A stretch of 64,000 nucleotides of DNA from Diphasiastrum complanatum (GCA_029204225.1 CM055104.1:22700189-22764188); one strand, 5' to 3'. Shown: positions 46,084 through 57,983, numbered from the stretch's first letter. A program made the numbers and translations. The notes: generated by a model not told the origin, from the sequence alone.

Positions 46084-46207
46084 TGTAGAAATGACTTGAT
46101 CTTCTCTTTCAACCTGTTTCAGTGCACAAAGCACTCCTTTGAACAACAAAAAATGTTTTAAAAGAGAAATCACAAAAAATTGAAACTACTCAAAACATTC
46201 TCTTCTA

Positions 46208-48180
46208 GCAAAGCTGTTGTAGCAAATTATTCAATGAGTTAAAATTATGATATGTTAAAATTGAACTAAGCAGAGATGCACTAGCAGCAGCTAAACTATT
46301 CTATAAACTATACATGTCTGATATTGTTTAAATAAAAGCAAAAGTGCATTGCCCAATTCTAATTTCTGTTTTCTATTTCTTTATAATCCATATTTTGAAC
46401 AGATGTATAATTTCATGATTTTATAGTATTATTTTATAGCTAATGGGCTTTATTGGCATAATGTCAGTGTCAACTAATACCTGAAAATATGTGCTTAAAA
46501 AATTTATAAAATACTTATTACGGTTTACTAGGGCCTTGATCTCCCTTGATCAATAGTGGGTTTCAGCTTTTAGGATGCCTAATTAACCTCTTGATTTCAA
46601 ATAGTGCGCCATCCTAAGTCACCTTAATGCTAATTTTATTTCTTCTTCTTTTTTCTCTCACGTGAGTTGGTTTCTTGGCTCATGTGATGATGATTTAAGT
46701 AAAATTAGTTTATTTAAAGATAGGTTGTCATGATGAACCATATATCTTGGCATGTTATAGTCAACCCTAGCTATTAACTATCATAAGTGGTTAACATTAT
46801 GTCACATGAGGGTGATCACAACAAAATGGTAAGATACTTAGACGTAATATGTATCCAAGGAATCACACAATAATGCAAACAATTATGGAAGTCTTTCGAA
46901 TGTATCTATTGAATTGCACGATAATGAAAACAATTAATTATGAAAGTCTTCTAAAAAAATCAATTTATTCAATCATCACATAGATTAAAAAGACGTTGAA
47001 ATATATGTTTATCGATTACTTGGAATCTGAAAAGTTGATTGTGAGAGTCTGAAAGACAGATTGGGACAATTGCTCCGTGTTGTGAAGCGTTGAGCTAAAA
47101 GTTGTGACAAGTTGTGCTAGAATCTTTAAATCTCAAAAACATGCAGTTAGATAACTTGTCATTGCATTATCACTGGAGGATGCAACACCTTCTTAGATGA
47201 AAATAATGGGAAAATGGCACTAGGAAATGAAACTCGGATCCACTTTTTGTGCTTCAAGTGCACTTTTTGAATTGGCACTAGGTAATATGGTGCATCTGAT
47301 AGTTAACACTTATCCAAGTCATATCCTTCAAGGACAGAGAATTTTTTTGTAACAACCAACATTCAACACTTTTCCTTTTTGAAATGTTCGTAACTATAAC
47401 AATTTTGTCATGATATCAAAACACAGGGTGATTCAAAAGACCCCAAGACTCTTTGTTGCGCACAAATTAAAGGTCCATAAGCATTTAGTAGTTGGAAATT
47501 GAGATATAAAACTCTCTAAATTTTTTCCAATAAAAGGCAAAATTTGTGCTAAAACTCATGAAGCCCACACACATCATCTTTGTAAGTGATTGTCATGATA
47601 ACTTATCTCGCTCTAATAAAAAAATTTAACTAATGCACTGATTAGAAATTGAGCTTATTCTTCGCTTTGACTGAGGGTGATGAGGCAGGGTCCCACTCTC
47701 ATTTGACGATGTAGGAATATCATAGAGTAGCATGAAACGATCTCTACTTTGATTGTGTCTCCTACACCCTTGTTTGCGAGTAGGCCCCTACTTCCACTGT
47801 GCACCCTCATCCATACCAAAGAATACATAAATCCCACATTGGCCAATTATAGAGCAACATCTAGAAAAGCTTGATTGGAGCCCTTGTGATTTGCTTACTT
47901 GTCCAACTATGTAAAGTCCAACTATGCCCAAGAATACAGTAAACCCACCCCACATTGGCCAATTATAGAGTAACATCTTGGGAGGAGCCCTTGTGAATGG
48001 TGATGTCCAAGTGTGTAAAGTCCAAAGTGGTGCCTAGAATTCTCACTTACAAATATAATAAGCTTATTATTACTATATATTCTTACTTATTATTATACTT
48101 ACAAATATCCCCAACCCAATTGCAATAGCACGACATTCAGGTGGACCAGGATTTTGACAATTGGGCAACTATTTTTAAAT
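46208..48180. other. No gene seen; contains a tandem duplication
   Basis: AT-rich intergenic DNA with short ORFs only. The right part contains the imperfect duplication annotated at 47812-48024. Beyond 48100 the composition becomes more GC-rich towards the next host gene. Confidence 0.5.
47812..48024. repeat. Imperfect tandem duplication, about 115-bp unit
   Basis: Two copies share CCCACATTGGCCAATTATAG (near 47834 and 47949), CCCTTGTGA and TGTAAAGTCC in the same order. Function unknown; CCAAT-like words are included. Confidence 0.75.
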
Positions 48181-48193
48181 CCACGGACACTAT

Positions 48194-48401
48194 CCACGTG
48201 GCAAACTCTGTACCGCTTACACAAGATGCCAGGTCGCCGAATGGGATTGGGCCCCTTCCGTGGACGCTCCAAGCTCCTCCTATCTTAACGGCACCCAATT
48301 GCTGAAAGCCCCACACGGTTGGATTGTATAATAACATGCCGATTCTGCCACGTGGTTTTAAAAAACCGTTGGATAGAGTGTAAATTGGATTGAGCCACGT
48401 G
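48194..48401 (+). promoter_or_regulatory. Three CACGTG (G-box/ABRE-like) sites upstream of the PNRC-like gene
   Basis: CCACGTGGC at 48194-48202, CCACGTGG at 48348-48355 and CCACGTGGC at 48395-48403. Two match the ACGTGGC core of abscisic-acid response elements bound by plant bZIP factors; all match G-boxes. They lie 560-770 bases before the start codon, in the GC-richer DNA that begins the host gene region. Regulation by ABA or stress is an inference from the motifs only. Confidence 0.5.
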
Positions 48402-48403
48402 GC

Positions 48404-48960
48404 AAAGATCTAAGCTGTTCGGGTGTAGATTACTGGGTGTGCCATCGATGGGCGGGCGGAGATAAAAGATGGGGAAGTTGTTGTAGCGGCGCTTGGTGAG
48501 AAAGGTCGTGTACTGGATCGCAAATTTTTGCTATTATTTGTCGTTCATCCCTTTTACGTTTTTTCTGTATATTCGGATTCTCGATCAGATCAATTGTGGT
48601 TGCTGCCAATCCGAGAAGACAAGCGCCATCACGATCCGCAAGAAAAAATTGTGCCAACTGCTTGAATCTGATCATCCAACTGATTGGGTTAATGCGATCC
48701 AGCGTCTCTTGAGTTTCTTGCTGTTGCCCGGAGGCAATCAGGGGCGTGTCTCAGTCTGTGGCATTCGACACAATTGAATCACTCGGCATTTCTTTTTCGA
48801 TTCTGAGCGCTGGAAGAAATAGTGATGCTCGTTAATCTGGTGCAGGCAGCAGAATTCACAGAACATCAGCCAGGCGTTAATAACTCGTTGCGAGATTGTC
48901 TGTGCAAGAATAGCCGTGGTATAATAGTACCAAACAAGCAAGTCGAGATCGAAGGCTTTC
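48404..48960 (+). promoter_or_regulatory. Probable transcription start and 5' leader with upstream ORFs
   Basis: Between the G-boxes and the main start codon. An upstream ORF of 94 codons (48493-48777) and another (48822-49007) that overlaps the main start in a different frame would limit translation if both lie in the mature leader. An intron ending at GGTGCAG (about 48839-48845) is also possible. I see no convincing TATA box. Confidence 0.4.
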
Positions 48961-50544
48961 ATGGAAGCTCTACTTCTGCCTCCTCCAGATATCTTAGTGA
49001 GAAATAGCGACAGGCTTATTGATGCAAACATGAGAGCGCTCCCTCCATCGCTTACACCGGTGAAGTTTCAGAGGAGTCGACTTCAATGTGTAGATCCACA
49101 TGTGGTGCCTGATGTGCGCATGGCGCACAGATCTGCCGCTGCAAGCAATTTGATAGATCCATATTTTTTGAGAGGCACTCCCCCTTTTCGTGGCATTCTC
49201 CCCGTCCCTCAAGCCCAAGTTTATACAGATTATTTTCCTGCCAGTCCGTGCCAGTCTCAAGACTCAAGTCGTCAGCAATCTCCTATTCAAGACTTTCTTT
49301 CTAAATCAATGAAAAGCTCTCTCTCTTACCGAGTACAGCAGCAACCACCATCCTTGCGATGTTCGACATACAGTTCCCTGTCCACTTCCTCTAGAACCCT
49401 GGGCATTACATCACTTGTCTCCTTCAAGCTCTTGCCCGGGCTCCGTGATGGCTATTTGGCATATGCAGAAAGAAGAGGGAAAACTGATGATGAATTGAGA
49501 TTGGCTGAAGGACGTACTTCTCGCTGTAAGGTACCTGAAAGTGTTCCAATTAGGACCTCGGTGTCTGACACGGTTGTCAAGAAAAATCGATCAGCAAAAT
49601 CTGCTAAACCCAAGACGGTGAGTCCGAATAAAGAAGTTTCAAGCAATTGTGTGTCGAGGAGGGTCACAGACGATGCAAGGAAGTCAACTTCTTCAAGAAC
49701 GAAGGCTTTTTCTGTAAAGCCCGATTTGCAAAGTACCAAGCACAAGAAAGCTGCAAAGAAAAGATCTGCAGATGACAAATTCTTTGACATAAGCGTAACA
49801 CTCAAGCAATCAAACGACGCTTCATCCACCGAGAGTAATAGGTACCAGAACCTCCAAACTAAAGAAATCCTACAAAATTTCTCAAAGATCGCTAACGTTG
49901 TTTCATTTCATGGAATCTCTCCTCCAGAAGGAACGGAAAGTGTTTCATCTACTGCGAGTACGGCGGATGATAATGCTCATCCTAGAGCTTCAGTGAAAAA
50001 ATTTGTCCTCATGAAGTCTGCTGGCGAGATTCGGTCATCTAAAGAGCAAACACTGATTCGCCCAACTTTTGGTAAGAAGCACAAACATCAATTTGGAAAT
50101 GTGGCTTGCGCCAAGGAACAATTAGCAGCAGATGAAAAGAAATTTCCAGTTTCTGACTTCTTAGACTTTGAGGACTTCTATGATGTTAGTTCTCCTTTAC
50201 AAAAACAAACGCGACGACATACATCTATCTTTCCGACAGGCCGTAAGATAACAGATGACCATATTTTCAGAAGTCCCCTATATTCTGCTTCACCATATTT
50301 GTCTGAGCATTGGGCAGGACCAGGATATACGATCTCTCCTGCACCGAGCTGCCTCCCAATTCCACGATTCCCCTTTCAGAAGGAAAAGACGGCTACCAAT
50401 GCTGCATTCAAATATGATGATGTATCTGAGCATGCTCCTGCCACATTTCCCTTGTACACTTTGGGCCAAGAGAGTCGAAGTACTATAGATACAGAGATCG
50501 CTACCAAAGATTTGAGGAGGATGCTGCACCTAGATTTGTCATGA
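48961..50544 (+). CDS. Plant PNRC-like protein (putative decapping-associated)
   Basis: A single 527-codon exon, Ser/Lys-rich and largely disordered, with a basic middle (KKNRSAKSAKPKTVSPNKEV; STKHKKAAKKRSADDK) that could localise it to the nucleus. Near the C-terminus (about residues 450-470) WAGPGYTISPAPSCLPIPRF matches the pattern of the proline-rich nuclear receptor coactivator motif (YAGxxF.SPxPSxLPxP), which in animals and yeast-type partners binds the EVH1 domain of the decapping activator DCP1. The last residues (ATKDLRRMLHL) form a short amphipathic Leu-rich motif that recurs in plant proteins of this kind, as I remember them. A role in mRNA decapping or decay is inferred from the motif; the rest of the protein gives no clue. 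The start is the first in-frame ATG and no stop separates it from the motif. Confidence 0.75.
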   Translation: MEALLLPPPDILVRNSDRLIDANMRALPPSLTPVKFQRSRLQCVDPHVVPDVRMAHRSAAASNLIDPYFLRGTPPFRGILPVPQAQVYTDYFPASPCQSQDSSRQQSPIQDFLSKSMKSSLSYRVQQQPPSLRCSTYSSLSTSSRTLGITSLVSFKLLPGLRDGYLAYAERRGKTDDELRLAEGRTSRCKVPESVPIRTSVSDTVVKKNRSAKSAKPKTVSPNKEVSSNCVSRRVTDDARKSTSSRTKAFSVKPDLQSTKHKKAAKKRSADDKFFDISVTLKQSNDASSTESNRYQNLQTKEILQNFSKIANVVSFHGISPPEGTESVSSTASTADDNAHPRASVKKFVLMKSAGEIRSSKEQTLIRPTFGKKHKHQFGNVACAKEQLAADEKKFPVSDFLDFEDFYDVSSPLQKQTRRHTSIFPTGRKITDDHIFRSPLYSASPYLSEHWAGPGYTISPAPSCLPIPRFPFQKEKTATNAAFKYDDVSEHAPATFPLYTLGQESRSTIDTEIATKDLRRMLHLDLS

Positions 50545-53448
50545 TAACTACAACTGGCAGGTTAGAAATCCAAATAAAAGAAGCGCAGAAAATCTATCAT
50601 AGTTATGGAGTGCTGAATCATGCCAGTATCCTCCTGCAAGACAAGACAATACTGCTCATTCATTGGCTTCACAGTTAGGCATGATTCAGGACGATTCAAA
50701 TTAGGTGTACAGTAGGCATTGGGTTCCGGCGAATATGATGAACATAGAGAGAGTATGGTGTACAGAGGGTGAAGTATATAATTATGTAGCTTTTGACAGC
50801 AGGATTCCTGCATATGTGCAGATTCGAGCTTGGAGTTAATGTTCTATAGGATTTAAGTTGACGCTAATCTTGCTATACCGGGACAAGAGTTTGCAGAAAC
50901 CCTGGCAATGGACAGGATAAACAGATCCAAGTTGAAGAAGAAGCTTTCATTACTTCGTTCTGAAAAGTCTTGGTGGCTCTCCCTGATCATGAATTATAGG
51001 TATTATAAGGTTTCTTCCGAAGAAGAGGAGCTCGCATTTTTCTGGGCTTAAAGAGGAGGGAGGATTTAAACAACACTGATGTGGCTGGACTTCTCTCTCT
51101 ATTTATCCTCTTCTCTTTCAATACAGATTAGTGGAGCAACATCGATTGTAAAGGAAGACGTCATCTAATGAGGGAAAACTGGCTGCTATGACCAGCGTTT
51201 TAATTTGGTCTTGCAGTAATTATGCATGATAACAGCAGGATTAACGTGGAGAAATGATCGTGTTTTTAAGATTGTTTCCCCTCAGCCTTAAAGCTGCACA
51301 AGGTGCAGGAATGAAGGATAAATAGCACTTATATGATGTTTCAACAAAGAGTCCACTCCAATAAGGGTATAAATTCTGAAAAGGCAAGTCATGATTAAAG
51401 GCTTTCTCCTATGCAGGAAGGCTGCAGTAACTTTCCAAAGGTCTTAATGAAATATGAAAGAAAACCAAAGACAACCTGGGAGCTGACTTTGGAGCATTTC
51501 ATTGGATAGAGCAAAGAGGACTGTAAGAAGAATGTTGATCCATTTAGTTAAGGATATGCGCTTTGAAGCTTGAATGATGGTCAGCGAGTATTGTTGAAGA
51601 AACACACGTGGAATTCTGTCTTCATAAAACTAAATAAAAGACAGCCGTACTTTATATGGCTGCAGATGTTGTGTGTTACAATAAATGACGAGGATGGTTC
51701 GTTCTTCAGATATTCGAACATAAATTGATGGTTCTGGAAACCCCCTGTAGTATTATGTATCGTGGGAATATTTACCCAATTAGCCATCTTTTCGTGACAA
51801 TAAAGCCACGTCTTGTATCAGTATTTTACAATTGCAAGACCTTTGTTACATAAACATTGTGACTTACAATTTTTTGATGCGTAATTTTGTTTCTGGCCGA
51901 TTTAACATTGATCGTCTCTAAATTAAAAAAAAAATTGGTAACAGAAAAACTAGCAATACATATGATATAAGCATTATGACTTGTATATTTTCACATGACC
52001 AAATGGAGTACAATTGACTTCCAAGATGGTTGACCATCTAACAACGGGTAGTGCACACATCTATAGTTCTCTAGTGCATAGCAAAATTCGTTTGCTACCT
52101 TTTATGGACCTAAATTGGTGGCATTACCTAGAAGACAAAGGAAGCCAGACATACATGACATTACATGACCTATAAAATTCACCCATATTAATCTCAACAT
52201 ATGTGTCACATACTTATTGGGAATCTACCAACATAGACAAATATGTTGTGGGGCAGATTTCAAAGTTCACAAGTTCAACATACCGTCATTCTTGATTTCT
52301 TGGGAATCTTCACTAGACCAGAATCTCTCTTCTAAATCTTGAAAAAATTTGAATAACTTAAATGTGGCTCATTTTTTTATTGGAGAAGTCTTTGTAAATG
52401 AGAAATATTTCCAATTTTGTAAAAATTGTCAAGAAGGTGATTTCTCCATGCACGTCTATGAAATGCGTTAACCAAGCAATCACATTCAAACTAAAAGCAT
52501 CTGGAGATATCGTTAGTCGTCGCATAAAGCTTTGTCATGTCAAATCTTTTTGAAATCTTACATGTATTTTTTGAAGTCTAGAATTTCCAATTGCACTACT
52601 AACCTTGTAAGCCTTACAACAAACTTCTGTTGTGTTCAAAAAATAGGAATAACAACTTATGTCGGGCCTAATGGTTGCACATAAATAATAATTTTTCTCA
52701 TTTTTGCTCTGTAGAAAAAACAAAATTGATCGCAATTCTTCAATTTCTTCAAATCTCGATTTTTGTAAAACAAGAGGATGAACAACAAATTATTTTCCGT
52801 ACTTTATGAATCTCAAGTATGGCAAGTAATTGCTTTTGACAACTAGTTAAAAGTGGTTTAGACTAAGCGCCTCTTCTGTATTTTTCCTTTGTTTTTTGCT
52901 CTAATTTGTATGTCGATCATGTGCCACCTACTATTGTTGACATTGATTGAGAACCACTTGCTCCATGCAACATTTGAAAAGAGTCACATTCCCTAACTTC
53001 GGCGTCAACATAATGATCTTAACTTATTCTAACATTTTGAATATTGTCAGGACTCCTATGGATTGTATTTAAAGAAAAGCTAGCTTGTAGAAAAATAATT
53101 GATTCCCAAGGACCCGTAGATTTACTAGAATCGGTGGTGGAGTGTGTCTTTTCTTGCGAATCCACTTCAGTTTCGAACTCTTGAGAATAATGTTCGATCT
53201 CTCTTGTTCCAATATCATATGAGTCAAAAGAGGGACCAACAGCCCCAACATTTTGCGATATAGGAGTTAGCTCTTCAAAAATTGTTACAAGACATTGGAA
53301 ATTGTAGAAAATGAACTCTCATTTGTTTCCGAGTGTTGAATTACAACTAAAGAGATGGTCAAAGAAGAGTTGCTAGCCATTGCAATATGCAAAAATTTAA
53401 TTTTACTAGCTATGCCAAGCATATAAAGTTGACAATAGTACAACAAAC
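50545..53448. other. 3' flank and intergenic DNA, no gene seen
   Basis: The first several hundred bases are probably the 3' untranslated region of the PNRC-like gene. Further on only short ORFs occur. A minus-strand stretch (about 53280-52950) reads through without stops in one frame (FDSYDIGTREIEHYSQEFET) but has no recognised domain and breaks up after that; it may be a decayed gene or transposon piece. Confidence 0.45.
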
Positions 53449-54941
53449 TGTTGGAATTTAAGTCCACAGTTGTCTCCTTGGTGAATGACTAATTTATATT
53501 TCAAGATTCTTCCTGCACATTTATTGATCGTTGATCCAGGGTCAAGTGAAACCAACTTTGGTTCTACGTCTGCTCATCTGATACCTGCAGGAATCATAAC
53601 TTAGACACCCAAATTATTTGAAGAACGTCTACAACGGGCTTCCAGTTGATCTCCAGCAAAGGGTAACCTATCATATTTCATGTTCAAATGTTAAGTTCAA
53701 TTATTTGAAGATCATTGAAGACTTGGCCATCTTCAAAGACTTCCACGAATTAGCATTTAGAACAACTCTACAAAAATACACTAAGTGTCGCAACAGTCTG
53801 CAGAAATACACTAAGTGTCGCAACGGTCTACAGAAATACACTAAGTGTCGCTACAATCTACAAAAATGAACTATGTTTTTAATAGTGTTGGCTTCTCCCG
53901 AAATGCAACACTTCAGCATAGTTCAATAGTTTAGCTATTCTTTTGCGACAATGTCGACTTTTGCCTTTTGCTTCTTCCTTTCAACTATTTTGAATAAGTT
54001 AAACTGTTTTAAAGACAGTGTCGGCTTTTTAAAGGCACTGTCGGCTTTTTAAGGGCATTGTCGGCTTTTTTGCAAAATCCCGAAGAGAGAGAAAAATCCC
54101 GACAGTCGCCTATTTTCAACGAGGAATGTTCCCAGCCATTTCCCAAAAATACAAAGTGAGAGAAAGCCGAAGTGACAGAATTTGTGATGTCCTCGTCCGC
54201 GTCAACATTCCTTGATTCGTTGATCGTATATACAATAAAATGTACAGTTGTCACAGAAGCCAAATACTTCCAAGTACAACGGCTTACCTAATTAGGTGAC
54301 AAATATTTACTGTAATTAATACATGGATGAATTCTATAAATGGATCATTCAGGCACACTCTACATGATGCTCCGTCCATGAGACGAATGATTTTGAGCCT
54401 CCGAGTTATGTCGTCATTCTGGTTGTAACTGCTATTTTCTTGTGCTTCAGTGTAATATAGCAGCAACATGCTTTTCTATTTGTGTATAACATAGATGAAT
54501 GCTTGTTTTGATTTGAATGCACTTCATTGTTGTTTGATAACATTTGTTTACTCACTCTGATCAGAACACGGACGTCTACGACTCCTCAGTTTCTGATCAG
54601 ACGATGGCTGTCTTTGACGCCTGAGGAACTTGCACTATCACACTGCTATTCCAATCTATTTCAGAACTAAACTTCTGACTAAATCCATTTTTCATTAATA
54701 CCACATACAAACCATTTATAATCTCTTCGGTGGACTATACTCATTTTTGTTTTTGTGAGTATGGACTAATTTATAAGATCTTGTTGGGCGACAGAATACT
54801 TTAGCTGTGATTATACTTAGCATAAACATTCTATTAGACTGTTTTTGCATCTAGCAGTCCATTGTAGCGGGAGAGCTGTTCCGCAAATACTCCTGCTCTC
54901 TCTTCTCCGTTCGCGTTCTCCAAACTCCACCACCCCCATCA
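53449..54941 (+). repeat. 5' LTR of element E
   Basis: 1493 bases, TGTTGGAATTTAAG to CCCCCATCA. Contains three 30-base tandem units (53768-53857), several copies of TGTCGGCTTTT (54020-54070) and two CTGATCAG palindromes 36 bases apart (54557-54564 and 54593-54600). Confidence 0.88.
53768..53857 (+). repeat. 30-bp tandem repeat, three units, in the E LTR
   Basis: Units at 53768, 53798 and 53828 share AAATACACTAAGTGTCGC. The same three-unit array is in the 3' LTR (61672-61761). They give the repeated peptide LQKYTKCRN in one frame, a by-product of the repeat and not evidence of a gene. Confidence 0.95.
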
Positions 54942-54944
54942 TAT

Positions 54945-54956
54945 TGGTATCAGAGC
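54945..54956 (+). other. Primer binding site of element E
   Basis: TGGTATCAGAGC three bases after the LTR, initiator tRNA-Met type. Confidence 0.9.
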
Positions 54957-55009
54957 GTAGCTCAAATAAACTGAGAGATTAAGTTTGCTCTATTTGTATT
55001 ATTGTTAGC

Positions 55010-55224
55010 ATGTCTCATATTGGTAACCCTTCGTCATCATCCAACGAAGCTAGAATCATTGACAAGTTTAATGGATCTAACTTCTACATCTCGAAGTCAA
55101 AACTCTGGATGATGTTGATAGATAGAGATCTTTGGGATGTAGTAGAAGGTTCTAACCTGAAACTAGAAGATGGTGATCAAGCAAAGGCCTGGAAGATCAA
55201 AGATCAGAAAGCCTTAGCATGTAT
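55010..55224 (+). pseudogene. Element E: gag N-terminus, split by element D
   Basis: Open from MSHIGNPSSSSNEARIIDKF with FNGSNFYISKSKLWMMLIDR and DLWDVVEGS, the typical DUF4219/UBN2 start of another copia gag family. The frame reads into D after ALACI. On the far side of D (61208-61290), counting the target duplication once, it resumes as ITLNLADSQISHVTTCRTSK, which is the expected continuation, and stops a few codons later. So D landed within this gag. Confidence 0.9.
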
Positions 55225-55874
55225 TGTGAAAGATTCAACAAGTTTCATCACATTTTGCAATATTTCCATATTTGGCATATTGAGGCCAAAACTTGTTTTA
55301 GACTTAGAGGTTGACTTTTCAAAGTTCATTAGTCTAAATTTCATTTGAATAAACACTTTTTGAAAGTGTGGGAAAGATAGAATGCGAGTTTGAGTAGATT
55401 CAATTTGAATAAGTTGGGTACATTGAATCTAGACCCAAAATTGATAGGGTTAGCATTTTGGTGGGAAAGCCAAGTGGCCAAATAGGGTTTGGACCTGCTA
55501 TAAAAGGATGTAACTCGTGGAGAGAGTCATCTTCTTTCTTCTCTATCTCATTTCATGCTTATACATGGTTCTCTTGGGTTCTACTATCCATTGGTGCACT
55601 ATCTTGGTGATTGCTTGCAATTCTATGTGTAGAATGATCTATATTTGCTATTTTTGGATCCACACATGTGAAATACAGTAGCTTGCTGGTTTTGTACGGA
55701 CAGCAACAGTACATAATCATTTCATTCAAGTTTGATCAAGCTCTATTAGTGTTTGCATCTCAAATTGTGTGTAGATGCTGATTTTTCTACATTGGTGAAA
55801 TTGGTAGTGTATTTCTCTTTCTAACCAAAGATCATTCAAGTAGATTGGATCTTGAGGATCTGAAATCTTTCACA
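55225..55874 (+). repeat. 5' LTR of element D
   Basis: 650 bases, TGTGAAAGATTCAAC to AATCTTTCACA. The CACACGTGTG palindrome of the family appears here as CACACATGTG (near 55665). Confidence 0.95.
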
Positions 55875-55886
55875 TGGTATCAGAGC
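55875..55886 (+). other. Primer binding site of element D
   Basis: TGGTATCAGAGC directly after the LTR; initiator tRNA-Met type. Confidence 0.92.
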
Positions 55887-56428
55887 TTGTGTTTCAGGTT
55901 ATGAAGGAGGAAATCAGATCTATCAATGATTTGGTGAAGATATCAAGTCTAGAGCATGCTAGAGAGGATTCTACACCAAAATCGGATAGGTCAATATACT
56001 TGTTCAATTCCGTTTTTTGAATTCACATGCTGGATTTGGCCGATTTTTGGATCATTGGTTCAGACTAAGTGGTGGCTTATAGATTGCATATCAAATTTTC
56101 AGCATTTGCATGTAGATTTGGAATAGTCAATTTTTTGTGATTTTGTCAAAACCCTAATTTTGATTGGATCTCTAGATAGTGAGGTTGCTGGACTTCATTT
56201 GAGTGTGCTTCAATCTTAGGAAGTGGCAAAAGTCATTAGATTGAGGATAGATCATAGGTTGATCAAGATTGCATGATTCTATCTGTTGATTTGCTTGGAT
56301 AAGTGCTAGAAGAGAATTTGTGAGATAGTTTCAAATCTTGGTGATTTCTTTTGAACGCATTTGTTGTTGTTCAAAGGAGTGCTTTTTGCATTGAAGCAGG
56401 TTGAAAGAGAAGATCATGTCATTGCTAC

Positions 56429-57032
56429 ATGGCAACCTCAATTGGAGTCATGTTGGAAGCCAATGATAGGCTTACCTCAAGTAACTATTCATTATGGAAA
56501 GTGAGGATGGAGTCACTTCTTGAGATGAATGATGTTTTGGATATTGTTGTAGGTTTGGAGGAGAGACCAGCAACACAACAAGATCAATTGAGGTATGACA
56601 AGAGGGTCGAGAAGGCTCTACACATGATAAAGATGAATGTTACCAATGAACTTCTCAAAGAAGTTGGTAAGTGCACATCATCTTTGGAATTCATTGAAGA
56701 AGCTTTATGAATCCAAGTCTACTTCTAGAGTGTTGACTCTAAGAAGACAAATCTTTTATTGTTTGCAAAAGAATGAAGAAAGTCCAAGTACTTTTGTTTT
56801 GAGAATGAAAGCATTGAATGATGAGTTAGCTTGCATAGATGAAAGCATTAAGGAAGGAGAGCTTATTCAAGTGATTCTTAATGGCTTGTTGGATGCTCAT
56901 GCTAACATTGTTCAAAGTATTGCTATTCAAAAGACTTTGCCAAGTTTAATGGATCTTCAAGATATCTTGATCAATGAGGAATATAGGCTTTAAGCAAGAG
57001 GTGGATCTACATCGACACTTCAAGAGGATGCT
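56429..57032 (+). pseudogene. Element D: gag, broken twice
   Basis: Starts MATSIGVMLEANDRLTSSNY, with WKVRMESLLEMNDVLDIVVG and NVTNELLKEVGK. Relative to C, eight bases are missing near 56683, shifting the frame. It continues in the frame of 56637-56993 with KLYESKSTSRVLTLRRQIF and ELIQVILNGLLDAHANIVQS. A TAA at 56991-56993 stands where C has CAA. The reading then passes to the next open frame with the zinc knuckle. Confidence 0.9.
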
Positions 57033-57983
57033 ATGTTCACAAAGGGCAAATTCAAGGGCAAAACCAAAAGCAAGTGGTCTAAAGGGCAAGATCAAGTGGA
57101 TGCTTCTTCAAGTGGCAAAAAGAAGGACAGATCAAAGCTCAAGTGCTTCTATTGTGGCATCAAAGGACACTTTGCAAGTGAGTGCTACAAGAAGAAGAGA
57201 GATCAAGGAGACAAGCAAGGTAATCTTACTCTTGATGAGGATGGTTTGGATGTGCAAGATGCAAATGATGATGCTTTTGTGATGTCTTCATGTATGCTTG
57301 CTAATTATGGAGATCTAGATCCTTGGTGGATTGATAGTGGAGCAAGTTCACACATGACCTTTCACAAAGAGTACTTCACTTCTTTGTTGGCATATGGAGA
57401 TGACAAGAGGGTGATCTACACGGCCAATGATGGTGAGTGTGCAATCAAAGGGATTGGCACAATTCCTATTTCTCTCTCTACAAATAGGAATGTTCATTTG
57501 GAGGATGTCTTGTTTATTCCATCTATTACCAAGAATTTGCTTAGTGTGAGTCAAATGCTAAGTAAGGGCCTCAAGGTGGAGTTTGATGGAGATGCTTGTT
57601 TGATCAAAAGGAAGGATGTCTTAATTGGAAAAGGTAAAAGGCAAGGGAAGTTGTTCAAACTTGATGCTTGTGTTATTGCTGTTTTTGCTAACCAAGTTGG
57701 ATGTGTTGCAAGGGATCAGATTTCTATTCAAGAGGTTTGGCACAAAAGGATGGGACACCTCAACTTCAAGTCATTGGAGGTAATGGCAAGGAAGAAGGTT
57801 GTGATTGGTCTTCCAAGTTCCTTAAGTAATGACAAGCATGTTTGTGAGTCTTGTGCTTTGTCTAAGTCACATAGACTACCTTATACTAATCTATTTCTAG
57901 ATCTACAAAGCCTATTCAACTTGTACATTCAGATATTCATGGATTTACTACAATTAGCAATAGTGGAGCTAAGATGTATGTAA
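57033..57983 (+). pseudogene. Element D: zinc knuckle, protease, pre-integrase
   Basis: 316 codons. Intact CCHC knuckle CFYCGIKGHFASEC, intact protease triplet in WWIDSGASSHMTF, then DVLFIPSITKNLLSVSQMLS, VWHKRMGHLNFKSL and CESCALSKSHRLPYT. A one-base deletion near 57886 (compare C) throws the last 30 codons out of frame; the expected HSDIHG integrase start is readable in the next frame. Confidence 0.9.

Larger units (their letters stand above)
42183..46207 (-). mobile_element. Element C: 5'-truncated RT-less copia, same family as D
   Basis: Minus strand. Only the 3' LTR (42183-42828) is present. Upstream the element matches D through leader (to about 46207), gag, zinc knuckle, protease, integrase, the first residues of RT, the shared orphan segment, and then only the last 65 codons of RNase H. 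Beyond 46207 similarity to D stops abruptly and there is no primer site or 5' LTR. Stops and frameshifts are frequent, so it is older than D. Confidence 0.9.

Noticed and set aside
48493-48777. 94-codon ORF before the PNRC-like gene as a separate gene
   Set aside because: No domain; it lies between the promoter motifs and the main start codon and is better explained as leader or upstream ORF.
53768-53857. Regular short repeats resembling a CRISPR array
   Set aside because: Units are directly adjacent without spacers, only three, and duplicated in the other LTR of a plant retrotransposon.
53618-53869. ORF with repeated LQKYTKCRN peptide (also 61552-61767)
   Set aside because: Product of the 30-base LTR tandem repeat; not a protein gene.
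53950-54070. tRNA-like or structured RNA in the TGTCGGCTTTT repeats
   Set aside because: Simple direct repeats without complementary arms.
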